NCBI RefSeq assembly: GCF_038396675.1
Contig: NC_088921.1
Span: 4,672,501-4,736,500, forward strand
Source of the DNA: Hydra vulgaris
Lineage: Eukaryota > Cnidaria > Hydrozoa > Anthoathecata > Hydridae
DNA: 64,000 nt
Direction of reading: 5' to 3'
This document shows positions 36,561 through 49,518 of the stretch, one piece after another. The notes under the pieces were generated by a model that saw only the letters and a program-made list of their open reading frames with translations, was not told the origin of the DNA and did not search any database. The position numbers and the translations under genes were made by a program. Each line of letters begins with the position of its first letter. The first letter of the stretch is position 1.

Positions 36561-38162
36561 TTCTTTTATGAAATTTTAATCAGAAACAATTCTGTTCAAA
36601 TTTCCAAAAAATAAAACAAAAAATAAAGCAGAAAATAACAACAATCAGAAAACAACAACTTTCAACAACTAAAAATATGGAACAACTTTACAACCAGAAA
36701 ACAATAACAACTCAAAAACAACGACTTTCAAACAACTTTCAACAACTGAATATATTGAATTATGAATATATTGATTATGTTCTTTATTCGTTTTTCTCTG
36801 TTGACTGCTTTGATAATCACGGATTAAAAGAAAAGTAAATTGATGCCCAATTAATCCGCCATTTATTGCTTGCCGTATCATTTAATATTTAGTTTAAAAC
36901 AAAAAAGCTTCTTTATTCAGTATCCTGAAGACCAATAATAAAAGTTTTGATATAGATACATGCCTTGTTACAATAAAAATTCGTGGAGTTTTCATCAGTT
37001 TTTTTTTTTTATAAGTTATTCCTATTTAAAAAAAGCAAAAGTATGCTATCATAGGCAACCGCTGCTCCTATGATGGCATAGGGGAGGATAGGACTGGTTA
37101 GGATCAAGGGTAACTTTATGATTTCATTTAACCTTAGATTCTTCCCTCAGAAAAGCCAGAAATTACTCGGAACTTTCCAAATTTAGCATTTCATGCTACG
37201 CAGCAGGATTGTAAAGTTTCGAGCGTTCGCATTGTATATATTGCGCTAAATGTATTTTTTTGACCAATGAAAAAACTTTTGCAGCATCGCTTTCTTTTTA
37301 CTTTACTTAAAAATAAGTTTTTCTTATAAGAATAAAAGGTTTTCCTATCTCGTCAAAATTGCAACACACTTAACTCATCAGTATGCCATTGCATGAAGAA
37401 GTTAACATTTTTATTTAAATAAGCTGTGTCTGCTTTGTTCATAAGATAAAATTAAAGTAAGTATTCCACTAAATACACAAAACTTGGAAATAAAATGTAT
37501 GAAATATATGAAGGGAATAAAACTACACCGGCACAACCCAAAATCGATTTTTGTTGACAATAAAAACAAAATTTGTGCGCAAGGGACGTATTTCCACTAA
37601 ATCTATTGTAAAGTCAATACAGCCATGTTGGTCTAATCACTTTTTCACTAAAACCAATTTTTATGGAAATATGACCGGTATGCCATCATAAGCGCTATGT
37701 CACCATTGACGAATTTCCCCTATACATTAAAGATTAACAGCAATTTAAATTAAATTAGTTTTACAACAAAACAAAACAAAAAACTAACTACACATAGTTT
37801 TAAAAAAACTAAAGAAAACTTTATCAAATTTTCTCATTTCATTCAACAAAAAAAGCTTTTGACTGCAATTACTGTGGTAACAAGCGTCTGACATGTTTTC
37901 TAGCATAAACAGTGAAATCCCAAAATAATTATTATCTCAGTTATCAATTGTTGTGACTTATCCCCTTTTAGCATTCGATTCAATTAAAATCTCGATTCAG
38001 CTCGATTCAATTAAAATTGCAATAGTAGAGAAGTAGAATCAATAACAGTTTTTTAGATTTTATAATATTACAACAACTTTAATATAACATAATTTACAAG
38101 AACTTTTTTTTTTAATTTTTTTTTTACTGAGCACTTACTGAGTTTTTATTTATTTATTGAGC
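36561..38162. other. Non-coding interval with one hairpin
   Basis: CAACAACTTTCAACAACT-type low complexity lies at 36640-36750. A 14-bp foldback with one mismatch (TATGCTATCATAGG / CCTATGATGGCATA) is at about 37043-37082. A related inverted motif near 37680 (TATGCCATCATAAG) hints at a small non-autonomous element of about 0.65 kb. No gene recognised. Confidence 0.4.
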
Positions 38163-38350
38163 AACTGTAGTGTAGTAGTAACGCACTTGACTAAGAAATA
38201 AAAGATCCCTTGTTTGAACCCCACATCTGGGCAAGTTTTATAATGTCAGTAAAGGAGGAGGCGTGAACTTCTATCCAGATGTTCTTTCGCGGTGCTTTGT
38301 GATAAGTCTGTAAGGAGTTCTTGGGGACCCAGAATAAACAAATAAAAAAA
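38163..38350 (+). mobile_element. tRNA-derived SINE
   Basis: A box-A-like GTAGTGTAGTAGTAA is followed about 40 bp later by a box-B-like TTGTTTGAACCCC, the spacing of an internal RNA polymerase III promoter. After a body (AGGCGTGAACTTCTATCCAG) it ends in an A-rich run at 38340-38352. About 60 bp of the body is repeated at 38363-38410 (AGAGGCGTGAACTT ... TTGCGGTGCTCTAATGA), a second partial copy. Confidence 0.6.
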
Positions 38351-38640
38351 AAACGCAAAAGGAATAGAGGCGTGAACTTTTTATTAAATGCTCGATTGCG
38401 GTGCTCTAATGAATTATGAAATACAAGAAAATAACACACATAATTAACTTGATTTCTTTATACAAAAATACTTATGTTTACCATTAAAAAATGTTGATGT
38501 AGGTGATAGTAAGTCCCAGAAGTACTTCGTAAAACAAACAAACGAACAATTTATGATACAAATGAGCAGGTTTTTGTATTATTTTAGATAATTTTGATAA
38601 TTTTAATAAAAGATTCACGATCATCGGAAACTCAATTTAA

Positions 38641-38685
38641 CAACCTTCCTTATTTCTTCAAAGTTTGAAGAATTAAGGAAGGTTG
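38641..38685. repeat. 22-bp foldback with 1-nt loop
   Basis: Arms 38641-38662 and 38664-38685 pair at 21 of 22 positions around a single G. Confidence 0.88.
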
Positions 38686-38790
38686 TAGAATGCCATAGCT
38701 ATATTTTATCTACGTCAATTTAGTTCTGTTTGGTAATAATTTTTTAATTAACCAGAATTCGATGGAATAGTGACATTTAAATTCAAATTT

Positions 38791-38811
38791 AGGGGTTAGG
38801 GGTTAGGGGTA
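38791..38811. repeat. Telomere-like (TTAGGGG)n, three units
   Basis: AGGGGTTAGGGGTTAGGGGT. Too short to mean a former chromosome end. Confidence 0.6.
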
Positions 38812-39567
38812 ACAAAAAATGACTAAAGATGGTTCATTACCAAATAAAAAAAAAAAAAGTATTATTATCTTATTTATTAGAAGATTTTATTTTATTTTAT
38901 TTTTTTGAGTTTCAAAAGTTTTACTGTCTAGGATGAACATCAAAGATGTTACTTTGGTTGACTGGCTTTTAACTAGAATGGTATACGTAGCTTTTTAACA
39001 ATAGTTTATTTTTGAAAATGATTTTTATGACACTCGGAGTTTTCCTTCTTTTTTCTTCACTTCAAACATCATAATTTAGCCAAAAATTCATTAATATACT
39101 CTAAAATTTCAGGAAATGTTCCGAATAGTATTCCCTAGAGAACAAACAAAAAACTAAATGTATACCAAAACTATTCAAAAACTAGTTTTAGATTCATTAA
39201 TTTTATTTTTTCGCTCTTTCTCTAATTCACTGGTATAAACAACATTTGTAAAATATTTTTTATAGAGAACTAAATTTTTGTGAGTTATTAGGTTTAAGAG
39301 TTGCTCGGATTTTTCATCAAAATGTACTAATTATTGCTGATTATGCCAAACAAATTAAACGAAGTTTTAAAAATTGTTTATTTTTTTTAACTAATTGGTT
39401 TGAATTGTTTATTTGCAAATAAAATCAATAAATTTATTTTTTTCAAAAAAAATTTTATTTTCTGTTTTTATTTTACATGTCTCTGACGGTCTTCTCAAAA
39501 TCATCTTGGTCTTCGTAATGGTTTAGGAAAGGGGGGCATTTATGTACACATAAAGCATAAACATGCC
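38812..39567. other. Non-coding interval
   Basis: No gene or repeat recognised. Confidence 0.5.
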
Positions 39568-39792
39568 TTAAGGGCTGTTCAAAAACGACAGTCGTTTTTT
39601 TAAATTAAAATTCTTATCAAAGTAAAATTAGTGAGCTTTAAAAAAAAATTGCGAACTCAAAGGTATATTTTGTTTAAAAACAACGTCACATCATAAATAA
39701 GTGGAGGTGGGGGTTGGTAAAAATGTTCCATGGGGAAAGGAGAGTCTAAAATAGACCTAAAAAAAATCACGTATTATTTAAACAGCCCCTAA
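39568..39792. mobile_element. MITE with GGGCTGTT termini and TTAA-type ends
   Basis: The left end TTAAGGGCTGTTCAAAAACG and right end TATTTAAACAGCCCCTAA are imperfect inverted repeats. The 225-bp interior is non-coding with a CACATCATAAATAAGTGGAG segment. TTAA at the left and CTAA at the right suggest a TTAA-targeting superfamily. The family is not certain. Confidence 0.6.
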
Positions 39793-40456
39793 TGTGTAAA
39801 AAAATATTCATTTTTTTACAAAAACTAAAAAAGTTAAAACAAATAATCTTTTGTATTTTCGTTTCTTTTTATCAAAAGTTTTTTATCGTAAAATATTTCT
39901 AAAAATAGGAAGGACTTTATGTCATGCCCCTATTTATTTGTGCCCACCACTAGCTGCTACTATGCTTTTTATATTCATTTGATGCATGCATGAAATGCTG
40001 CTAAAATTTAATACATTATATTAAACTGCTAGCCTACCAGTGAGCTTGCAATGAGCTAGTTATAGCATCAAGTTTAGTGTGATTTGAACTCTTTTAGAAT
40101 AACTGGTTTCTTTAAAAATGCGTGACGTCACGTTAACTTAACTAAGCCAACAACGTTTTCTTTGTTTTTCGATAAAACCATCCAACCTCCCTCGGTAAAT
40201 ATACAATTATCAAAATGGGAAGGACATAGTGGAGTATAGGGTAGAACGTGACATTTTGGGACAGTGGGGCATAACGGCACAGTTATACATGAAGCTTTAT
40301 ATCTCAGCTAATAAAATTTTTTTTTACTATTATTTTTTGATAAAAAATTTTAATTTTTTTTTTTCGTTAACTAAAAAATATTGAAAGATAAATTTTCACA
40401 ATAACAAAAATTAGATAAAACCCTTATTCCTTATGCGACGAAATCTATGCGTAATA
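39793..40456. other. Non-coding interval
   Basis: No gene. CAGTGGGGCATAACGGCAC at about 40254 resembles the ends of the pogo-like element at 30307 and may be a lone terminus. Confidence 0.4.
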
Positions 40457-40527
40457 TGAAAACTTCATTAATTTAAACTGTAGTTGAAAAAAAAAATTAA
40501 TTACGGTTTAAATTAATGAAGTTTTCA
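40457..40527. repeat. 26-bp foldback (one mismatch)
   Basis: Arms 40457-40482 and 40502-40527 pair at 25 of 26 positions around a 19-nt loop. Confidence 0.85.
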
Positions 40528-40689
40528 AAATACAGAAGATTTATTAAATTAACTTTTTTTACAATTACCGAAAGCGGTAATTGTTTTCATAGTGACAAAT
40601 TCTGTTAGAATTATAGATCTGATAAATTAACGTAAGTTGAAATAATTTAAGAACTTTGGAACTTTAAAAGAAATTAGAACTTAAGTAAA

Positions 40690-42250
40690 TATAATAACAA
40701 ACTGCGCTGAATTCAACAGTACAAATCTGATACATTTCTTACAAAGAAAAGATGAAACAGCCATGTGCAAAGTTAGTACATGCAAAAAAATATTGAAAAT
40801 TCCTGGTGGTTCAACAAAAGGTCTACATTCCCTAAACATAAACTTAAAGTAACATTGCAATTGCAAGCACAAGCACTATGTTTATCCACGAGAGCTTTAA
40901 ATTCAAAAGATATAGAAGAAGAATAAGCCAAATAAAAAGCCAAAAATCTCGAACTTTTTTTTAACAACATCGAAAAAAGAGGATAATCTGTCTGAAATGT
41001 TGGCACGTATGGCAGCAAAAGAAGGTATATCATTTAGCACAATTTGTAATTCCATTGATATATGATTCAGGTTAGTTGCACGAGGAAATAAAAATGTCCC
41101 AAAATCACTTAATACTATCATAAAAACGGTGTTAGACTACTACGAGCATACTAAAAAGCAAGTTATAAAGGAAATAATTGATCAAATATCGAGAGGCTCT
41201 AAATTTTCCTTAACGATTAATAAGAGGACTTCTTTTGGAAACTGCAGATATATTAATGCGAATGTACGTGAGTTGAAAAGCTATTGCAACTTAGGTTTGA
41301 TTCGCATTTTAGGGTCTATGTCAGCTGAAAAGTACGTTTTACTTCTGAAAGAATGACTCAACAACTTTAAAATAAACCTTGAGGATCATATCATTGGTAT
41401 TACAACTGATGGTGCAAGCGTTATGAAGAAACTTGGAAAAGTTTATGGAATTGGTCAACAATTATGCTTTGCCCATGCTCTACAGCTGGCAGTTATATCA
41501 GTTCTTTACAAAAAAGACGCAAGTCACGCGGAACTTGATGAAAGTTTAGATGATAAGACTGTTTTTGAAGATTAAGATAACAACAATAATGAAGACAAAG
41601 ATCATGATTATAAAAGTGAACATGTTTCTGACGAAGAAGATTGTGCTCGAGATTCGAATAATTCATTGTTACTTAATGAAACATCTGAGGTTACAATTAA
41701 ACATCCAATTATTGGGCCTATTTGTCAGGAATCTATTATAAAAGTCAGGAAATTATGTAAAAATGTTTAAATAGTTTAAAACAAAAAATGCAATTATTTA
41801 CAAAGTTGCGTAAAAATTGAGTTTGGAAAGGTGCTTAAAATAAAAAAATTATAATAAACCTAATAAAGCGGCAGATATAATTACATCAACAGACGTAAAT
41901 AGTGATAGTGATGCTCAATAGAGCGAGTCTTTATCAAGCAAGGAGTGTGAAAATAAAATCAAAACTGTTAGTGAAGAATTAAATGAAGTTATGGAAAAAG
42001 GACTGGCAGTAACACAAACACTACCTATAAGAGTAGAAAGTATAACTTCTAAAATTCAAAGAGCAATGTTGTTATTTGAAAGTGGTGCTACAAGAGATAA
42101 TCACCTTCAAAAAGCATATAATTATATACTATCTATACGGCCAACAAAAGTGGAGTCCAAACGAGCATTCTCAGCGGCTAAGTTTTTACGCTAAAAAATC
42201 GAATGCGATTATACGATAAAACGATTGACGCTTTTATTTTTTTAAGGTGG
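40690..42250 (+). pseudogene. BED-finger hAT transposase
   Basis: BED-type finger start KDETAMCKVSTCKKILKIPG, GSTKGLHS. After frameshifts, VIKEIIDQISRGSKFSLTIN, GNCRYINAN, LGLIRILGSMSAEK, IIGITTDGASVMKKLGKVYG and QLCFAHALQLAVISVLYKK form the RNase-H-fold core, followed by an acidic stretch and HPIIGP. The C-terminal dimerisation block reads YILSIRPTKVESKRAFSAAK. The segment between about 41760 and 41880, which would carry the rest of the catalytic domain, is missing. Several stops. Confidence 0.78.
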
Positions 42251-42398
42251 TACATTCAAAAATGAATATACTTCATTTATACTCATATATATTCATACTA
42301 TTTTCACTTGTATTGTATTATCTTTTTAATGCATTATTTTTTAATTTAAATTACTTAGATTAATTAATAAATGAACTATTTTACTTAACTAAAAAATG

Positions 42399-42454
42399 AA
42401 AAATGATTAATTTATTGATAATATAATTGTATTATTAATAAATTAATCATTTTT
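42399..42454. repeat. 25-bp foldback (one mismatch)
   Basis: Arms 42399-42423 and 42430-42454 pair at 24 of 25 positions around a 6-nt loop, inside the 3' part of the hAT element. Confidence 0.85.
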
Positions 42455-42534
42455 GAGTGTTTAATGAGTACTTAAAAACTTGTTCTACACACGCTTCACC
42501 GCCAATAATTTTTTCTGCTTCCTAATTATTCCCG

Positions 42535-42620
42535 GGATTTCCCAGGATTTCCCGGGGATAAATACCTCAATCCGGAAATCCCGGGATTGAGAATGTCCGG
42601 GATTTTGCCATCCCTAATGG
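42535..42620. mobile_element. Right-terminal region of the BED-finger hAT element
   Basis: CCCGGGATTTCCCAGGATTT-type repeats end in GGGATTTTGCCATCCCTA (about 42599-42617). The complement, TAGGGATGGCAAAATCCC, is a hAT-like terminus. A matching left end was not found near 40.2-40.7 kb. Confidence 0.5.
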
Positions 42621-44249
42621 TAATTAGTTTTACAAAAAAAAGTGGAAGTTTCTTGAACATTATATTTTTTCATCTTCTTTTAGAATTTGGCTTTAAAAAA
42701 TAATCTAGTATTGAACTTTTTTGAATTAATTTTATTGAAGTGACTTTTGTGCGTCATATTCGGACAGCAAGTTATTTTTATAATTAACTATATTACTACA
42801 ATTATATCTAGCTATTTATAATGATTGTTTTATTTTTAAGCTGAAACATTATTTATCGTATTTAAAAGAGCTAAATACTTCCTTATTTTATTTTTTATGG
42901 CTTTTGTTTGGAGTATGGGCGTGTAATTTATGTGATTTTTTTGTGAGCGTAATGTTCGAACATGTTCAAAATAATAAATATTGGACATTTTTTCATTTTT
43001 TGAACTTTTCAACCAAAGAACAACTGCTAGTCTTTGACTGTCCTGTTTTACCCCTCTTACTTTATCTACTTACTTATTTACTTGCAAAGTATGAAAATTT
43101 TGCTCATCTAGAGTTTCGTTACTTAGGTTGCCGTAGTTTATTGTATAAACTTTTGTAAATGAAAACATTGTTTACAAAAATAGTTCTGCATTGTAAAAAG
43201 AACATGGCTATGAATCGTTTGAGGTAGTTGTGCACATTTTGAGATAAACAGTTTTTCATCGTTTAATAATATGGTTCTGCAACGTTTAAGAACAAGGTTC
43301 TTAATAAATTTGATCTCCATAATTTGAGAATTTTGGAATTAATTGAAATTTATTTTGGGATTGAGTAGCTCCACAGTTGTTTCTTGATTGTCTTATTTCT
43401 TTTTTTATTGCTGTGATGTAAAGAATATTATTTGATGCATTAAGATATATTATTTTTGGTAAAGAATAACTCCATCATTTTTTATTTTCATTCTTTATAG
43501 CTTAAGAGCATAAACCAGCTTTGTTTATGAACATCTACTTTGTTTATGAACATCTGCTTTGTTTATTGATACAAAATTTTGTTAAAAAAAAGATACCAAT
43601 TGTGTATATACTCTTGTGGGCAGTCGGAAACTTTCGATAACTATTAAAAATAAGTTTTCCTTGTATAATATAATACCTTGCTTAATCTCCCTTTGTATTC
43701 TATAACTAAATTTATAAAACTATAATTTTTCAAAATAAAATGTCTGAAATTTTTTTTAATTAAAAAACATGTATATATTTTTTCAGATTACATGTCGTAT
43801 AAATATAAATTCGGACTCATCAGATCAAAAAAATAGTTTCACCCAACACAAAACTTAAATAAGTTTATTGTTATATCAATTTTTGTGATTAAGTTTTGAA
43901 AATTGTTAAAAAACATAATCTTTAGATTATGTTTTTTCTATAGAAAAAGGAAAGCACAACAATTTTCGAAAGCAATTGAGGTTCAAATAAAAATTGAACG
44001 TCTTCCGAACTTTACTGAACTAATTTTGAATAAGTTCAATTCAATAACTCCTCTGTTTAGCTAATTTTTTTAAAACTTGGTAATGAACTTTTGTCATCGT
44101 TGTCAAAAAAAGGACAACGTTGATGATTTTCAAATTAAAATATTATTTGAGGTATCAGAAGTGCTTGGCTGTTTGTTAATTTAGACTAAAAGATTTGTTT
44201 AATTGACAGTATGCTTGAGCTGCTCAGTGACGGATCCAGGAATTTTGTT
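42621..44249. other. Non-coding interval
   Basis: No gene recognised. A 14-bp perfect foldback with a 2-nt loop (AAAAAACATAATCT / AGATTATGTTTTTT) lies at 43908-43937. GAACATCT(A/G)CTTTGTTTAT is tandemly repeated at about 43525-43570. Confidence 0.45.
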
Positions 44250-45197
44250 GGTCATTCAATATATTCAATCAGTTTTATGATAAAATTCAAGGTAAAACGG
44301 ACATATACATATATAAAACATAACTTTTTTTTGTTTAATTTTTCTTTTTTTTTTTTAAATTTTACAAGTATTCACCACATAAACAAAATAAATAAATTAA
44401 ATATCTTAATATATGCAGATTTTTTTTAATATAAAATAAATTTCGGTTTATTGAATAAGTTTATAAAAGTATATTTTAAAATCATGTAAATGCGTTAAAA
44501 ACAAACGTACAACGGTCTTCGGAAGAAATGCTAAAAATATATAAATAATCAATAAATGATTTGACTTTTTATTTTATTAAGGTGGTTCACTACAAAAAAA
44601 AAAATCCCCAAATTTCATAACTTCAAATTAAAAAGTGTATAAGAGCATAACATAAGAAAATAAAAAACAACATAAGTGTCATTTTACAACTATTTGTTCC
44701 TAAAATTGCGAAAATATGTCAAAAAAGGTTACAAAATCAGTCAATTTTGAACGAAGATTTGAAAAACGATAATTACGAAACAATTGGAAATTAGAGCTTC
44801 ATATTTGGCAAACAGTTTAATGCACATAAAATGAAGGGCCTTAACCAAAATTATTGTTAGATTCTTAGTAAAAATTTAAATTTTTGATTTTGGCAAAAAC
44901 ATCTAATTTTGGATGGTTGGCTAATGAAACAAAATAGTAAAATGTAAATAATTCATTAACTACTTTGTTTTTAGCATATATTTTGGTTCAGGCCCTCTAT
45001 CATTTTATGTAGAACATGTCCTAAAAATTTGAAGTAAAAAACATAAGTCATTTAAAAGTTATGACATTTCAAAAATTAAAAATTGCACAAAAAAGTGAAT
45101 GCAGAAAAACTGCAATAAACATTTTATAACTAAAAAAAAATCAAAAACTTCTAGAAAAGTATGGTTCAAAAGTTTTCAGTTGTTATTCTTCACATAT

Positions 45198-46378
45198 TCA
45201 ACCCTTAATAACGGCTTTTAAATGTATCCTTCTACTGTTTTTTTTAAAAGTGTCTTTTTTATTGACACTGGTAACGCCTTTTTGATCCCTACAAAAAGAG
45301 GACACTGTGGATTTTGCACCATTTTCAAGGTTGAGGTAACTCATTACTCTCTGAGCACCAGCAATTCCCTCATTAAAATACAATACAGCTGAGTTCACTT
45401 CCAACTCAAATAAAGCTTTGTGAATAAAAATGTTTTTCGGGCATCTAGATCATATAATACTATTAAGACCCTAATAAGAATTCTGTGTTTGACCATGAGT
45501 GCATTTTTCAAAAGGTTGTCATCACTCAATTCTTCAAACTCTTTCTTAATGATATGATATATTTATACTGATAAATTAACTTTAGGTATGTAAATGCTGT
45601 AACATGAAGAGTTTTCTTTTTTCCATTTTCACCAGCTATTTGGACCCACTTGACATAACACGTGGCAATGAAATTGATCAGGAAAATTCTTGTAATGGTA
45701 AAGAACGGCGCGAACTTTTTATTTCATTTTGTTTATCTTTTCATTTTCACTTAAAGAATTATTAGCTGCAGCCTGTCAAATAGCCATACCAAAATAGTTT
45801 TGTATTCTATTAATTGCGCATTCTGTCAATTTTTCTTTTCCAGTTAACCGATTTCCATGATGTCGATCTTTTCTTCGATTTTTTTCCTGAACCAATGTGC
45901 TTATCTTTAACTTTATGTTTAAATTTTATTGCTGCTGCCTTTCTTGATTGTTCTGATAATAACATATATGCATTTTGAATAGTGCAGTTGACTTTTTTAA
46001 ATGCGTTGTTATTCATACATGAAATTTTTGCGATTTGGGAAAAGTCCACAAGGTCCTATCCCAATTTCACAAGTGTCCTTTCCTAATTTCCACAAGTTCA
46101 CAAGTGTCCTTTCCCAAGTTCCACAAGTGTCCTTTCCCAATTTCACGAAAAGCAAGAACCATTCTAAGGTTGATATCGAAATAATTTCTGCCTTGTTTAG
46201 GTACAGATTTTTTAACATCATTAGATGTATATGTGCAATAATGAAAGTTGCATTTGGTACATTTAATATTCAGCTTGTGAGAAAACCCACTTTGTTTATT
46301 GTTGTCATCTGTAAAAACAATACAACTGTTACATTCTGGACAACTGCCAATACTATAAATAACTTTTGTTTTAAATAA
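45198..46378 (-). pseudogene. Kolobok-type (Mutator-like domain) transposase
   Basis: Minus-strand pieces read, in order: KVIYSIGSCPECNSC (zinc-binding CxxC), SGFSHKLNIKCTKCNFHYCTY, RNYFDINLRMVLAFREIGKG, FAKISCMNNNAFKK, HGNRLTGKEKLTECAINRIQ, NYFGMAI, VRAVLYHYKNFPDQFHCH and GPNSWC. The end reads SAVLYFNEGIAGAQRVMSYL and KNSRR. The order matches the conserved Mutator-like transposase domain found in animal Kolobok-type elements. The central catalytic part (the W-x-K-R-G-H region) is missing and frames shift repeatedly. Confidence 0.68.
46040..46145. repeat. Tandem CACAAGTGTCCTTTCCCAA repeat in the Kolobok gene
   Basis: About four imperfect units of 23-35 bp (ACAAGTGTCCTTTCC with variable AA-TTTC/TTCC spacers). 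They lie exactly at the EIGKGHL peptide of the transposase, expanding codons for IGKGHL. Confidence 0.8.
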
Positions 46379-48995
46379 AGAAGTTTATTATGTCATAATT
46401 TTCTGAATTACTATAGTTGTCAGTTTTTTATTAAAGAAACTTTGCTGGCACTAACTGAAAGACGCTCAACATTTTTGTCTTCTTTTAGGGCAGGTGTTTT
46501 GGTCCACTGGTTGCCATGAAATGCTCTTTTTCTTTTTAAACTTTTTTTTTGTTGTTGTATATAATATATTATTATAATATATTATATACAACATTATATA
46601 TAATATTCTAATGTTTTATAATATATAATATAAATCTGATAAGTTATACTAAATAATAAGAAAATATATATTATAAACTTTTATATTGCTATTTTCTGTA
46701 TTTATATACTGCTATATTTTAAACTTTTGTCAAACCATGCTGGCCTACTACACTAATGCGTAACTAACCAAATTTGACAAAAAAACTTAAATCAAGGCAA
46801 AGAGAGGGGAATTATAAACATAAGTTTGTGTTGCTAGGGGCCGTTGCTATGAAAAGTTGTCTGATAAGGTCTAAATAAAGTGAAATACCTCAAAAAATAC
46901 TCAAGATATATCAAAACAGACTCCAGAAACGTTTACAGTTATGTTGAATTACCAGAAAACAAAAGTAATCTCAAAAACCAACTTTTGATAACAATTTTTA
47001 GTGATGAACCACCTTAAAAGTTATTATTTAAAAAAATGAAGCTAGAAAAGTCATTCAGTATATTCAATGTTCAATTACGTTCAATTAATCAGTTCTATGT
47101 TAAAATTAAATGTAAAACCTACATATACTCTCATAAAATGTACCTAGTGTTTTTTCTTTTTTCTTTTTATAAAAATATTTATAAAACATTTACACGCATT
47201 AATAAAATAAATTAATTAACTAAATGAATACGCAGATTTTTTTTCACGTAAAAATAATTTTTGGTTTATTGAATAAGTATATATAAGTATATTTAAAAAT
47301 TAAGTGCGTTGATAAACAAACATAAAACAGTCTTAAAGGAAAGCAACAACAACAACAAAAAAAAACGATTTTATCTTTTCTCTTATTTATAAAAAGTTAA
47401 CTATAACAAAGTTAAAAACAAAAACAAAACACAATATTATTTCGTATTGTTTTCTTATCATAAATTTGGTAAATAATTGCAAACAATGAGTTCTTTTTTC
47501 AAAAAGTAATGAGTAAAGAATTGATTTAAGCGGACATTTATGAAAAAGCGAAACTATAGATAAAAAAGTTTAGGTTCTTAATAACTTAAATGTTAACACT
47601 AATAATATCAATAATAATAATTACAATATTACTAATTAATTTGCTAACTAATAAGTTTTCATGTCAAAAATGTTTTAGAGAAATAGTAAAAACTGTTAAC
47701 AGTAAACATTGAACATTTGGTAAGTATTTGGCTCGATCCTAATAACCAACTATTAGCTACAGTTGGGCCAGCAGTTGGCTATTTAGTTGGTAACGTGAAA
47801 AAACGTAATTCTTTTACCAACACTTAGCCAACTGTTTTATAAACTGTTGGTATCATTAACGACCCAGCAGTAATAAATCAGTTGGCTAGCAGTTTTACGA
47901 TTCCAAACCCAACTATATGATTTTTTTCGCGATTTTTTAAAGTCGCTTTTGCACTTTAATTAAAAGTGCAAATGTTAAAAATGTTTACAACTATCTTTAC
48001 AACTTGACGTGATGGTGAAAAATGAGTTACATATTTGAAATCAAAATGAGAAATGCCATACAAAAAAACAAATTGTTTGCTCGACACCAGAAAAAAAAAT
48101 TATTTTTGTTGACCTGTGTAGTAATACAGTAATAATCATTGTAATAACAACAGTAGTAATAACAATAACAATTACAATTATAATAATAACAGTTGAAATT
48201 TACAACACTGACAAAATAAAAAATTAACAGTAAGCAACCCCTAATACGGGTTATGAGTTATTAAATCATAAGTAACAAAAACACAATACAAATTTGATAT
48301 TTGATCTAAAAAATTAAATACAAATTTAATTATAAATAATATTTTAACTTCGACTCCCAATCAGCACTGTAATTGCTTATAGTTAACGACATTAAGACCG
48401 CATGAACATCAGTTAAGTTTTTTTTTAAATCTGTCAAAACACAGGTTCCAGAAAAAGAAAGTCAAGTAAAGCCTGCAAATACCTAAAAAAAATGAAAAAA
48501 AAATGAAAATTTTTAATTAAAAAATTATAATTGTTAGCAGAATCAGGATAATAATATTACAGAAAATATAAAGAATAAAAAAATAGCTATAACAGCCAAG
48601 GTCTTTAAACACAAAACACAGTAACATTAGCGCATAGCATAAATATTTGAAAGCACACGTTAATGTGTCTCCAGAGTAATTAAAAATGAAAAGATTATAA
48701 AAAAGCTAGACAACACAATGTAGTAACACTAACAAATAACGCCACGACTTAATAAGATATTTTATTAACTAAAATACTTGGACTAAAAAGATTTTATTTA
48801 TTACAATATTTGAACAATCGAGGAACAATTAGTTAAACAATTTGAACAGTTATATCATAAAATAGCAAGCAACTTGTTAGATATTTCTTATAAATGATCA
48901 TTTTCAATTGTGGTATTAAGAAATACGCAAGAGCTTGGTAATTACATAAGTTTTATTAATTCTCCCTCTCACCTAAGAAAGAGAGAAAGAAAAAG

Positions 48996-49022
48996 TGTTG
49001 CATGTTAAAAAAACATGCAACA
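48996..49022. repeat. 11-bp perfect foldback
   Basis: TGTTGCATGTT and AACATGCAACA around AAAAA. A third, direct partial copy (GCATGTTAAAAAAAG) follows at once. Confidence 0.75.
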
Positions 49023-49152
49023 GCATGTTAAAAAAAGTAAAAAAACACGCAATAATTAGTAGTAACTTCTTAATTAAGCTCCAGCTTCTCTCAAACTGTT
49101 GACTAATGATTAATAGAGTATATTTCAGATCATATTAAATTTACAAAATTAA

Positions 49153-49219
49153 ATCACTTGACTAGTTTGCTTACTGTTAAAACATGGTGTTTTAACAGTA
49201 AGCAAACTAGTCAAGTGAT
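49153..49219. repeat. 31-bp perfect foldback, 5-nt loop
   Basis: Arms 49153-49183 and 49189-49219 are exact reverse complements around ATGGT. It is the longest perfect short hairpin in the window. Confidence 0.92.
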
Positions 49220-49469
49220 GACAAAGACAACCAAAAAAAAAAAAAATGTGTTTGAAATTATAAAAAAATTTATTTAGTTATTTTTACTATAAACAGTAAA
49301 ATTCATACATTGTTTTGTTCTAAATTGTCTCAAGTAAAATCAAATTAACAGACATTAACACTGCTTGACTCTGGCAAGTAAGTTTGCTGCTCACTGAGCA
49401 GCATTTTTTACATTTCAACAACGATTAATTTCATTTTGACTAGATCTACCTCTTTCACTTGACAACAAC

Positions 49470-49518
49470 AATTTTCAAGTTATTAGCATTATTTTATAAT
49501 GCTAATAACTTGAAAATT
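49470..49518. repeat. 23-bp perfect foldback, 3-nt loop
   Basis: Arms 49470-49492 and 49496-49518 are exact reverse complements around TTT. Confidence 0.92.

Larger units (their letters stand above)
44581..47013 (-). mobile_element. Kolobok-like DNA transposon with TTAA duplications
   Basis: Termini GGTGGTTCACTACAAAAA (44581) and the inverted GGTGGTTCATCACTAAAAA (reading in from 47013) are nearly identical. TTAA flanks both sides (44577-44580 and 47014-47017). TTAA target duplication is characteristic of Kolobok and piggyBac. The encoded protein fits the Kolobok / Mutator-like transposase domain group. Confidence 0.78.
44250..47345. repeat. About 300-bp direct repeats flanking a transposon
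   Basis: 44250-44540 and 47055-47345 share TCATTCA(A/G)TATATTCAAT, ATCAGTT(T/C)TATG, ACGCAGATTTTTTTT-like and TTGGTTTATTGAATAAGT(T/A)TAT segments in the same order and orientation, with clear divergence. The Kolobok-like element sits between them, so it landed near the boundary of an older tandem duplication. Confidence 0.7.

Noticed and set aside
38791..38811. Interstitial telomere
   Set aside because: Only three TTAGGGG units, not enough to distinguish from chance or a short microsatellite.
44250..47345. LTR retrotransposon suggested by about 300-bp direct repeats
   Set aside because: The enclosed DNA is a TTAA-flanked inverted-repeat transposon with a Kolobok-type transposase. There is no gag/pol, primer-binding site or polypurine tract, and the repeats are well diverged.
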